Both the position numbers and the translations under genes were made by a program. Under the pieces are notes generated by a model, which was not told where the DNA came from, did not search any database, and worked only from the letters and a program-made list of their open reading frames with translations. A DNA stretch of 6,826 nucleotides from Anaerolineaceae bacterium (lineage in GTDB: Bacteria; Chloroflexota; Anaerolineae; Anaerolineales; Anaerolineaceae), in the NCBI GenBank assembly GCA_003158355.1, contig PMIV01000141.1:1543-8368 (forward strand). Direction: 5' to 3'. Below, piece after piece: positions 1 to 5,525 of the stretch. Position 1 is the stretch's first letter. Each line of letters begins with the position of its first letter.

Positions 1-893
1 GTCAGAATGGGATTATCCCATTTGCGATTGAAAAAGTACGGCTTCACCCATAATGTCAGCACCAACAAAATAGCAAATGTAAAAAGCACTGTAAGAACAG
101 TGAGTTGGATGCCAGTCAGTAACCCAATTAACAGAGTAATAATGACAGCTAAAACTGCGCCAACTACCGGGATCAAGCACGCGATTGCCCCGGTAAAAGC
201 CAATAACATCGGGTAGGGTGATCCAAGCGCCCAGTAACCTAGTCCTAAAATGAGTCCAGCCAGTAGGCTGTGATAGAACTGGCTGCGGATATATCCCCCG
301 AGATCAGGCTCGATCGTTCGCCAGACACCTCTGGCTCGTTTGCGTTTGTCTGAGGAAAGCTGTGAGAGCCAAAGCCGTTCGAAATGAACTTGATTGATGA
401 TCCAGTAAATGGTGAAAAGTAAAATAACACTTGTTCCAGTCACGATACCCACAATCCCCTGCGACAACCCGAGAATTTCAGGCAAAATGAGCTGTGCCCC
501 ATCACCGGCAATTGCTTTAACTAGCATGCTCGGTGTTGGCAATTGAGTGATCAGGGATTGCAGAACTGCGCTCCCCTGCAACCATTCGGGCAATACCCAT
601 GCGTTCCGCACCGACAAAGTTTGGGTTAATGCTTGAATTTCAATAACCGCAATCTTTCCAGCGAGGAAAATCAAATAAACAAAACCAACTAAAACAATCA
701 GGTATAAAAAGATCCAGGACAGGCGCTTGACCAGGCTTTTCCCGTCCAAACGTCTAATCAAAGGCCGCAGCGCGGCTGCAATTGTCAGCGAAAGCAGCAC
801 ATATACAATAACAACGCGGAATTGCCACAATATCACCAGTGCCAATAAAGTGGTTAAAATGGCGAACGTAAATTTTGCCACTGTCTTTGTCAT
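1..893 (-). CDS. AI-2E family (PF01594) membrane protein, second paralog, C-terminus cut by window edge
   Basis: The open frame gives 297 residues and runs off the left edge. It reads as a polytopic membrane protein. There are hydrophobic segments near residues 8-40 and 58-80, then a soluble-like stretch at about 85-140, then a helix at about 145-167. A charged loop carries RSQ after GGYI (199-205), and further helices lie at about 208-225, 229-260 and 265-284. Typical AI-2E elements are the IPVVGAVLAVI stretch (241-251) and the late P285...NPIL (294-297) region. That last motif lacks the Q..E/N residues seen in the upstream paralog, so this copy is divergent. The ATG at 893 overlaps the TGA of the preceding gene as ATGA, and GAAGG lies about 6 nt upstream, so translational coupling is likely. 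The family includes the putative AI-2 exporter TqsA and other exporters or antiporters. The substrate here is unknown. Family assignment is confident, function is not. Confidence 0.88.
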   Translation of the reverse strand, partial: MTKTVAKFTFAILTTLLALVILWQFRVVIVYVLLSLTIAAALRPLIRRLDGKSLVKRLSWIFLYLIVLVGFVYLIFLAGKIAVIEIQALTQTLSVRNAWVLPEWLQGSAVLQSLITQLPTPSMLVKAIAGDGAQLILPEILGLSQGIVGIVTGTSVILLFTIYWIINQVHFERLWLSQLSSDKRKRARGVWRTIEPDLGGYIRSQFYHSLLAGLILGLGYWALGSPYPMLLAFTGAIACLIPVVGAVLAVIITLLIGLLTGIQLTVLTVLFTFAILLVLTLWVKPYFFNRKWDNPIL

Positions 894-2152
894 TCTTGAC
901 CTTCAGATGTTTCTTGCGCCAATAAATGATCAAGGTCGGTTGTGATCATCTCAATTTCATCCATGACCTGATCGATCTTTTTAACTTGTTGATCTGATCC
1001 TCGTTTTTTTAACCGTGCCTGCTTACGGAGGTCCCGGGTAAATTTTTGGGTTTCATATCGGAGCCGGCTGGAATAATCACGGCCTGTCACTCCTTCCGGT
1101 TCTAATTCGTTTTGCCGAAACACAAAGCGGTCTAGTAAGATCTGGATAATGGCAGCAAAAGGGATCGCCATTAGAGCACCAATGATGCCAAATAAAGAAC
1201 TGAAGCCAAAAATTGCCAACAGTGAAACAAACGGATTTACCCCCACCGCTTTTCGCATGATACGTGGAACGAGCAAACTGTTTTCAATCTGTTGAATGAT
1301 AATGGTTCCAATTACCACCCAGATTAACATAACAGGATTGATCGATAATGCAACAATACCCGCAGGGATAGCACCAAGTATCGGTCCAACCATAGGCACA
1401 GCTTCAAGCACACCTGCAATCAGCGCCAAAACTACGGCATTGGGCAATCCGATAATGAGATAAACGATCAAAGCCATTATTGCGATTACCAGGCACAAGA
1501 TGGCCTGCCCGGCAATAAAGTAACCAACCTTTGACTCGATCGCTGAAATTACCTCGGCAACCGTCTCGCGTTTTTCCGGTGCCACCAAGAGCAACGATAA
1601 TTGGATCGTCCGCGGACCATCGATTGTCCAGTGAAACCCTAATATCAGAATCGCTGTGATCATAAAAATGGCGTTGGCTGCTGCAACAACAATACCCAAC
1701 GCTTGCCCCGCGGAAGTTAACATTTGTTGGCCGGTTTGCTGAGTGGAAACCAGGCCAGGAAGCGTCGCCGGGAAGGAGACACTCAAACGCACTATTAATT
1801 GAATGGGATTGTTGACCATCCATACCCGCAGACTTTGGTAATAGCCCGGAATTGCAGCACTGATCTTTCCTACTTGCTCAGCGATCAAAGGAAATAACAA
1901 GAAAAAGAAACCGGCGATGAAGGCAAATAGCAGCAAATAAACCAAGATCACTCCCCATACTTTGGGGACCCTTTTGTTATTTAACCATGTAACAACAGGC
2001 CTGATCACCGTGCCAAGAGCAATGGCAATGAAAATAAATAGAACGACTTCATAATATCGGTAGAGAAAATAGAAACAAAAGGCAACTAAAACAACGATCA
2101 GCGTTTTTCCCATAATCCGACGGAAAGTCCAATCATACGGAAGAGTATTCAT
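890..2152 (-). CDS. AI-2E family (PF01594) membrane protein, first paralog
   Basis: This is a 420-residue polytopic inner-membrane protein of the AI-2E/TqsA/PerM family. Hydrophobic segments lie at about 17-50 and 65-90, then a periplasmic-type amphipathic stretch at 91-145, then helices at about 150-175, 211-235, 238-270, 273-287 and 309-342. Family signatures are YFIAGQAIL (211-219), PMVGPILGAIP (253-263) and QQIENSLLVPRI followed by GVNPF (287-308). The last 75 residues are highly charged and probably form a cytoplasmic coiled coil. I start it at the ATG at 2152, which has GGGAG nine bases upstream. A longer frame begins at a GTG at 2188, but that would place this SD inside the coding sequence. 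The gene follows the lysine-rich gene by 125 nt and overlaps the next paralog by 4 nt. The two AI-2E proteins may be co-translated and could form a hetero-oligomer (inference). Substrate is not predictable. Confidence 0.93.
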   Translation of the reverse strand: MNTLPYDWTFRRIMGKTLIVVLVAFCFYFLYRYYEVVLFIFIAIALGTVIRPVVTWLNNKRVPKVWGVILVYLLLFAFIAGFFFLLFPLIAEQVGKISAAIPGYYQSLRVWMVNNPIQLIVRLSVSFPATLPGLVSTQQTGQQMLTSAGQALGIVVAAANAIFMITAILILGFHWTIDGPRTIQLSLLLVAPEKRETVAEVISAIESKVGYFIAGQAILCLVIAIMALIVYLIIGLPNAVVLALIAGVLEAVPMVGPILGAIPAGIVALSINPVMLIWVVIGTIIIQQIENSLLVPRIMRKAVGVNPFVSLLAIFGFSSLFGIIGALMAIPFAAIIQILLDRFVFRQNELEPEGVTGRDYSSRLRYETQKFTRDLRKQARLKKRGSDQQVKKIDQVMDEIEMITTDLDHLLAQETSEGQE

Positions 2153-2161
2153 GGTACTAAA

Positions 2162-2166
2162 CTCCC
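2162..2166 (-). promoter_or_regulatory. SD site that fixes the start of the first AI-2E gene
   Basis: GGGAG on the minus strand ends 9 nt before the ATG at 2152. It supports that start over the in-frame GTG at 2188, which has no comparable SD. Confidence 0.7.
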
Positions 2167-2277
2167 GGAATCGACAAAATGAAGGCACGTATATTGACTA
2201 GCTGCATCAATAGCATCTACCCTGATCAGACTTTCCGTAAAACCCAAAAACGCTTTCATACGTCGGATCGCCGCTCC

Positions 2278-2607
2278 CTATTTTCGAATATCTGGGCTGG
2301 ACTTACGTGACTCTTGTTTCACACGGCGGACATGAGTGGCCTGGCCTTTAGATAATGGTTTCCTTTTCGATTTCGCGGTCTTGGATACCTTGATCTTTGG
2401 GGCTGGTTCACCTTTTGCCATTTTTAATTCAGGAGTAACAGCTTTGGTTTCACTCTTTTTCGGAGTCGGTTTGCTTACTACCGGTTTTAATCCAGATTCG
2501 ACTACTTTAGCCGCTTTGGTTGCGGATATGGATTTGCTTTTTGTCGGCTCTGTTTTTGTTCCAATAACCTTGGTTGACTTGACCGTTGTTGATGATTTAC
2601 TTTCCAT
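2278..2607 (-). CDS. Lysine-rich, aromatic-free, probably disordered basic protein
   Basis: The 109-residue product contains about 25 Lys and 5 Arg against about 8 acidic residues. It has many Ser, Thr, Pro and Ala and no Phe, Trp or Tyr. The composition is that of an intrinsically disordered polycation, as in histone H1-like or AlgP-like bacterial proteins that bind nucleic acid. I see no defined domain. The C-terminus (from about residue 80) is the most basic part, with KSKRKP and HVRRVK. The ATG at 2607 has an excellent SD (AAAGGAG, 8 nt spacing), which argues strongly that the frame is real despite low complexity. An opposite-strand open frame over the same region has no such signal and is a shadow. 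It lies just after the terminator at 2641-2679 and is the first gene of the group containing the AI-2E pair. Binding to DNA, RNA or an anionic envelope polymer is inference only. Confidence 0.75.
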   Translation of the reverse strand: MESKSSTTVKSTKVIGTKTEPTKSKSISATKAAKVVESGLKPVVSKPTPKKSETKAVTPELKMAKGEPAPKIKVSKTAKSKRKPLSKGQATHVRRVKQESRKSSPDIRK

Positions 2608-2640
2608 TTAAACATCTCCTTTATTATGTGAATCTTTAGA

Positions 2641-2679
2641 TAAAACAGGTTTGAGCAATCATTGATTTACTCAAACCTG
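2641..2679 (-). terminator. Rho-independent terminator after the YggT-like gene
   Basis: A perfect 10-bp stem, CAGGTTTGAG (2646-2655) paired with CTCAAACCTG (2670-2679), encloses a 14-nt loop. On the minus strand it is followed directly by TTTTAT. It begins 38 nt beyond the stop of the YggT-like gene and separates it from the lysine-rich gene. The plus strand also reads into a T-rich run (2685-2690), so it may be partly bidirectional. Confidence 0.75.
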
Positions 2680-2688
2680 GAATATTTT

Positions 2689-2702
2689 TTCAATCGATTG
2701 AA
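2689..2702. repeat. 14-bp perfect palindrome
   Basis: TTCAATCGATTGAA is a perfect palindrome lying between the YggT-like stop codon and its terminator. It could be a protein-binding site or a small hairpin, or chance in AT-rich sequence. No function can be assigned. Confidence 0.35.
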
Positions 2703-2717
2703 TATTTTGACAAATAT

Positions 2718-3188
2718 TTATCTGGAACCTGGCGGTGGTGTCCGATCATTCGAAGAACTTGAAACTGTACGAGAAGTAGACCGGTCAGACACAATTTGAA
2801 TTACACGCGCAAGAACCCAGAAAAACAAAGCATATATTCCCATGGCAATCAGCGTCGTGATCTCAATGCTTGAGTCACCCCATGTAGGCGTTCCCAGAAG
2901 GCTATTGAACGGTGCTACAAACATTCCAGTGAATCCATAAATAAAGACCGAGAAGCCACTATTCGGGTTGGCCGCGATCAATTTTAAAATAAAGCGAAGA
3001 CCCAACATGATCTCAAGAATGCCAAGTACAGTCCACACGATCCGGTTGATCTTGTACGTCATTAAGCGTTGTTCAGCAGCAACATCCCGGGTTACCTGTC
3101 TGGTTGAGACATAACCTGGCTGTTGGGTTACCGTTGTATCTGCTCGGCGGTCTACTGCTTCTTCATTACCTTGCGGTTTATCAGACAC
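2718..3188 (-). CDS. YggT-like integral membrane protein
   Basis: This 156-residue protein has a hydrophilic, charged N-terminus (1-45). Hydrophobic segments follow at about 48-71, 80-97 and 108-134, and the tail is Ser/Thr/Pro-rich (135-156). The stretch RFILKLIAANPNSGF followed by FVAPFNSLLG (65-99) matches the style of YggT-family proteins, in which paired hydrophobic regions flank an N-P turn. Family members are small membrane proteins of poorly defined role. Some are linked to cell-envelope, division or osmotic functions. I start it at the GTG at 3188 because GAGGAG lies 7 nt upstream. A GTG at 3224 would add 12 residues but has no SD and would place the SD within the gene. It sits 105 nt after the sortase gene and is followed by a strong terminator, so it may be the last gene of that unit. 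Family call fairly firm, function unknown. Confidence 0.85.
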   Translation of the reverse strand: MSDKPQGNEEAVDRRADTTVTQQPGYVSTRQVTRDVAAEQRLMTYKINRIVWTVLGILEIMLGLRFILKLIAANPNSGFSVFIYGFTGMFVAPFNSLLGTPTWGDSSIEITTLIAMGIYALFFWVLARVIQIVSDRSTSRTVSSSSNDRTPPPGSR

Positions 3189-3195
3189 GATCTTT

Positions 3196-3201
3196 CTCCT
3201 C
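3196..3201 (-). promoter_or_regulatory. SD site that fixes the GTG start of the YggT-like gene
   Basis: GAGGAG on the minus strand lies 7 nt before the GTG at 3188. It is a near-ideal SD and decides against the upstream GTG at 3224. Confidence 0.8.
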
Positions 3202-3215
3202 AGTCTTGCGTGAAT

Positions 3216-3243
3216 ATCTGTCACAGACAGATTGTTTTTTTTT
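3216..3243 (+). terminator. Forward-strand terminator-like hairpin with no forward gene
   Basis: ATCTGTC (3216-3222) pairs with GACAGAT (3226-3232) around a 3-nt loop. It is followed on the plus strand by TG and nine T residues (3235-3243). This has intrinsic-terminator form only when read forward, yet all genes run the other way. It could stop antisense transcription into the sortase gene, or be coincidental. The stem has only three G-C pairs. Confidence 0.35.
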
Positions 3244-3270
3244 GGACCAGTAAAGAGTGAACTCCAAAAA
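3239..3270. repeat. 8-bp inverted repeat between sortase and YggT-like genes
   Basis: TTTTTGGA (3239-3246) pairs with TCCAAAAA (3263-3270) around a 16-nt loop. On the minus strand the stem is followed by A residues, not T, so it is not a normal terminator for the sortase gene. It is mutually exclusive with full use of the T-run of the neighbouring forward hairpin. Confidence 0.35.
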
Positions 3271-3293
3271 CTAGAGAATTTACTCCGAATAAT

Positions 3294-4088
3294 CTAATCA
3301 GATGAGATAACGGTAGGCGTCAGCGTTCCTTCTGGGGTCGGGTAAGGTGTAACCCGTGGAGTTATCTCAAAACCTTTACTCGTTTCTATTGAGATCGGCT
3401 TAGCGACAATAATCAACCGATGAGTATTGTTGTTATACGGCCAGCATGTGACCAATGTCAGACGTTCATCATCGAAATGGCCAGCCCATTGGGCGTTTTT
3501 TAACCTCACCTCTATCGTCTGAAACCTTTCGGGTAAGATCATTTTTAGGGATATTCGATAAGCAAACTCTTTGACTCCTGAGTAAACGAATATCAAATCT
3601 CCTTCTTTCAAATCAACCAAATGGCCAAAAACTTTGCCATAGATATTGTGATGGCCAATGAGTACTGTGTTCCCCACAACACCCAATGTTGCAGAAGTAG
3701 TGAGAAAACCGGCAGCTAATGAATTTGGAGCCACCCATTGTTGGAACTTTTTTCCTTCAAAATCAATTTCTTTGAGCCTTGCTTCATTAATAGGAGCATC
3801 CAATTTTATTGAAGGAATGACGATCCGGTCGGGAATCCAGACACTTGCTTGAGCAGAGGGCAGATCACCTGTTTTTGGAATTGCCGTTTGCGAAGCCAGT
3901 AATGATGCGGTTCCACCTTCTGGAACAAGGATTGGATCAAACCCCTGGGTGGATTGCCCTGGGTCATCTATCTGGTCAAATGGGGAAGCCGCTTGCTGAA
4001 CCTCAACCACGGTTGCAACTACGACGATCCCAATGATCAGGAGACCCAGAATGATCAACCAACTACTTGCCTTTCGTGGAATCCGCAA
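3294..4088 (-). CDS. Sortase (membrane-anchored cysteine transpeptidase)
   Basis: The product is 264 residues. A basic N-terminus and one hydrophobic segment (about 9-29) form a signal anchor, then comes a flexible linker (30-85). The sortase fold spans about 86-232. Catalytic features are visible: His146 in IGHHNIYG, Cys215 in TLVTCWP and Arg224 in THRLIIVAKP. Sortases cleave an LPxTG-like signal between Thr and Gly and join the protein to an envelope nucleophile outside the membrane. The TLVTC-W-P context resembles class D/E or related sortases, and I cannot fix the class by eye. The tail from about 240 is Pro/Thr-rich and may extend the domain into the wall. The start is a TTG at 4088 with GAGG 6 nt upstream. 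No ATG occurs near the N-terminus, and any later start would lose the basic residues and anchor. The LAATG protein two genes upstream is the obvious substrate. Confidence 0.93.
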   Translation of the reverse strand: MRIPRKASSWLIILGLLIIGIVVVATVVEVQQAASPFDQIDDPGQSTQGFDPILVPEGGTASLLASQTAIPKTGDLPSAQASVWIPDRIVIPSIKLDAPINEARLKEIDFEGKKFQQWVAPNSLAAGFLTTSATLGVVGNTVLIGHHNIYGKVFGHLVDLKEGDLIFVYSGVKEFAYRISLKMILPERFQTIEVRLKNAQWAGHFDDERLTLVTCWPYNNNTHRLIIVAKPISIETSKGFEITPRVTPYPTPEGTLTPTVISSD

Positions 4089-4093
4089 CTTCT

Positions 4094-4099
4094 ACCTCA
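4094..4099 (-). promoter_or_regulatory. SD site supporting the TTG start of the sortase gene
   Basis: TGAGGT on the minus strand ends 5 nt before the TTG at 4088. It supports initiation at a rare codon just before the signal anchor. Confidence 0.65.
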
Positions 4100-4110
4100 G
4101 TATTTTCAAA

Positions 4111-4161
4111 CCGTAAAAACCATTAAGATCGAACCATTGCACGGCGAGTAATTTTTTACGG
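4111..4161 (-). repeat. 9-bp inverted repeat in the sortase leader
   Basis: CCGTAAAAA (4111-4119) and TTTTTACGG (4153-4161) are perfect inverted copies around a 33-nt spacer, directly upstream of the sortase SD. It may fold in the mRNA leader or bind a regulator. The 175-nt gap it sits in is long for this cluster. I recognise no riboswitch class here. Confidence 0.35.
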
Positions 4162-4263
4162 CTGGGGAATCCCTTTTGCCCGTTCTCTCACTAATTAGCA
4201 GGAAGTAAATTTTTTTTCGAAATCACCCGCCGTGCCTCAAGAGCTACTGAGACCAGATGCACT

Positions 4264-4434
4264 TTATTCACCATCTGTATTTTCCTCAGAGAACTCTCCA
4301 GAAGAAACACGTTCTTTAAGCCACGCAGGTGCAAAGCCGAGCAAATAAAAGGCAAGCGGCAAAGTAGTACGCAGATGAATCCACCGCATAAAAGAAGAAG
4401 ATCTAAACCCTTTTTTTTGCCCAACTCGTCTCAT
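4264..4434 (-). CDS. Small single-pass membrane protein, 56 aa, between substrate and sortase genes
   Basis: This short gene is masked by a longer spurious frame (4191-4424). Its ATG at 4434 has GGAG 5 nt upstream, and it reads 56 codons to TAA. The N-terminus is strongly basic (R2, R3, K7, K8, R11, R17, R22). One hydrophobic segment lies at about 23-39 (TTLPLAFYLLGFAPAWL). The tail is acidic (GEFSEENTDGE, 46-56). The charge distribution predicts cytoplasmic N-terminus and outside C-terminus. It starts 47 nt after the DUF3494 gene and ends 175 nt before the sortase gene, so it is probably co-transcribed with them. A role in sortase or substrate handling is inference from position only. I do not recognise a family. 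An A8 run sits in codons 6-8 (CAA AAA AAA). The competing 77-codon frame starts at TTG, has no SD and is Cys/Leu-rich, so I reject it. Confidence 0.65.
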   Translation of the reverse strand: MRRVGQKKGFRSSSFMRWIHLRTTLPLAFYLLGFAPAWLKERVSSGEFSEENTDGE

Positions 4435-4439
4435 CGCAG

Positions 4440-4443
4440 CTCC
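4440..4443 (-). promoter_or_regulatory. SD site of the 56-aa membrane protein
   Basis: GGAG on the minus strand, 5 nt before the ATG at 4434. It is the main evidence that this short frame, rather than the longer TTG-initiated one, is translated. Confidence 0.6.
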
Positions 4444-4455
4444 AAAGTCCGTGAA

Positions 4456-4480
4456 CGATCAAGTAAAATTTACCGATCAA
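4456..4480. repeat. Direct repeat flanking an 11-bp palindrome
   Basis: CGATCAA occurs at 4456-4462 and 4474-4480. Between the two copies lies GTAAAATTTAC, an odd-length palindrome (GTAAA-A-TTTAC). The whole element fills the short gap between the DUF3494 gene and the 56-aa gene. It could be an operator or chance; no regulator is identifiable. Confidence 0.35.
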
Positions 4481-4481
4481 A

Positions 4482-5453
4482 TTATTCGTTTTTCCGTTGT
4501 TTACGTCTTAGCACAAATCCAACTGCTACCAAACCCAAACCCAGAATACCTAAACCGATCAAGGTGACCTGATTAGAAGCTCCAGTTTGGTCAGCACCAG
4601 TTGCAGCTAAAACCGTTTCTACTGATGCCGAGGTTATCGCTGTGGGGCCTGGAGTAGGAGCGGGTTCTCCGGAAGATGCAGCTGAAGCACAACTTGGACC
4701 AGTGATGGTGTTTGCATCCAGGGTTACGGATGCTTGTGCAAGGGCGCGGCCATTCAAACTTGCACCATTTTGCATATTGATGCTTGTGCCTGCCAGAATG
4801 TTGCCAATCATTGATGAATTAGTTCCAAGATCGGCAGCTGAAACAAGTCTCCACCACACATTACAAGGATCTCCTCCAGTTACAGATGATCCAGCGGATG
4901 TCGTAAGCGTAGCTGATGACTTGAATATCCACACGCCAGCGCCACTAAGGGTCAAATTTCCGGTCAGCAAGAAGGCGTCAGCACAATAAACTCCAGCACT
5001 GAGAGGGGACACTATTGTCAGATCTTGAACACCTGCATAGGTAGTTGTGCATGGTTGATCCAAAGCGGTATAAGTGCCCATCATTGCATTGATTGCATTT
5101 GTTAATAGACCAGGATTAACCGTTGCATTTGCCGCAACGGGTGCGAATGCGTCAACAGAATAGATGGTTCCACCTACTTCTGCATCAGTTAATCCGATCC
5201 CTGCACCTGTGGCAGGGCTTAATCCAACATCACCACCAATAACCGATGTTGGGGAATTCGTGATGAGTACTTCACCCAAAACCGAAAAGCTTCCAGCCTC
5301 ACCCAAACCTGGTGAATCTGCATTCAACCGGGCAGCCTGGACAGATCCTTCAGACATGCTAAGCGCAAAGGCCAATACCAGAGTAAAAAGCCCGGCTGTA
5401 TAAAAGAAATTGGCCAAACGCTTGTTTTTTTGGTTTGCATAAATTTTGTTCAT
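4482..5453 (-). CDS. Secreted DUF3494 (ice-binding-like) protein with LAATG sorting signal
   Basis: The product is 323 residues. The signal peptide is about 1-40 (basic NQKNKR, hydrophobic core, VQA-A cleavage site). The DUF3494 / ice-binding-like (PF11999) domain is about 48-255. It opens with LGEAGSFSVLGEVLITN, contains GGDVGLSPATG, and has the typical late block WWRLVSAADLGTNSSMIGNI. Cys135, 157, 197 and 255 could form disulphides outside the cell. A Pro/Ser/Thr linker (256-280) leads to LAATG (282-286), a hydrophobic segment (about 296-315) and the basic tail RRKQRK. This is a complete sortase sorting signal. Some family members bind ice, but many are found outside cold habitats and may act as adhesins, so ice binding is not assured. 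The ATG at 5453 has AAAGGAG 7 nt upstream. It is first in the module with the 56-aa protein and the sortase. Confidence 0.93.
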   Translation of the reverse strand: MNKIYANQKNKRLANFFYTAGLFTLVLAFALSMSEGSVQAARLNADSPGLGEAGSFSVLGEVLITNSPTSVIGGDVGLSPATGAGIGLTDAEVGGTIYSVDAFAPVAANATVNPGLLTNAINAMMGTYTALDQPCTTTYAGVQDLTIVSPLSAGVYCADAFLLTGNLTLSGAGVWIFKSSATLTTSAGSSVTGGDPCNVWWRLVSAADLGTNSSMIGNILAGTSINMQNGASLNGRALAQASVTLDANTITGPSCASAASSGEPAPTPGPTAITSASVETVLAATGADQTGASNQVTLIGLGILGLGLVAVGFVLRRKQRKNE

Positions 5454-5492
5454 TTTATTTCTCCTTTCGGGCTAATTACTCATAAGCCCACG

Positions 5493-5514
5493 CTTTTGTC
5501 AAAATTAACAAAAG
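5493..5514 (-). repeat. 7-bp hairpin in the DUF3494 gene leader
   Basis: CTTTTGT (5493-5499) pairs with ACAAAAG (5508-5514) around an 8-nt loop. A second weak stem, GGGCT / AGCCC (5469-5473 with 5485-5489), lies closer to the SD. They may structure the leader of the DUF3494 mRNA. AT-rich stems of this size are common by chance. Confidence 0.3.
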
Positions 5515-5525
5515 TTTGCGCGATA

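Noticed and set aside
1404..1823. 139-codon minus-strand frame inside the AI-2E gene
   Set aside because: It lies in another frame wholly within the well-supported AI-2E gene, has no SD, and its product has no coherent domain.
2336..2611. 91-codon plus-strand frame, hydrophobic
   Set aside because: It is antisense to the lysine-rich gene. Lys codons read in reverse give Phe/Leu-rich frames, and no SD precedes it.
2608..2640. CATAAT before the lysine-rich gene as a -10 box
   Set aside because: It directly abuts the SD, so transcription would begin at or after the SD, and no -35 box is present.
4089..4200. Possible cyclic-di-GMP (GEMM) riboswitch because of a GGGCAAA string in the sortase leader
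   Set aside because: The other conserved GEMM blocks, such as the GACGCAAAGCC-type segment, are absent.
4191..4424. 77-codon minus-strand frame with TTG start; its end loosely resembles a LuxR-type helix-turn-helix tail
   Set aside because: No SD and an odd Cys/Leu composition, and it overlaps the better-supported 56-aa gene. The HTH resemblance is too weak to support a gene remnant.
5473..5502. TTGACA (minus strand, 5497-5502) as -35 of a DUF3494 promoter
   Set aside because: The -35 match is perfect, but the -10 options at 17-18 nt spacing (GTAATT or TAATTA) are poor. The implied start of transcription would fall on the SD.
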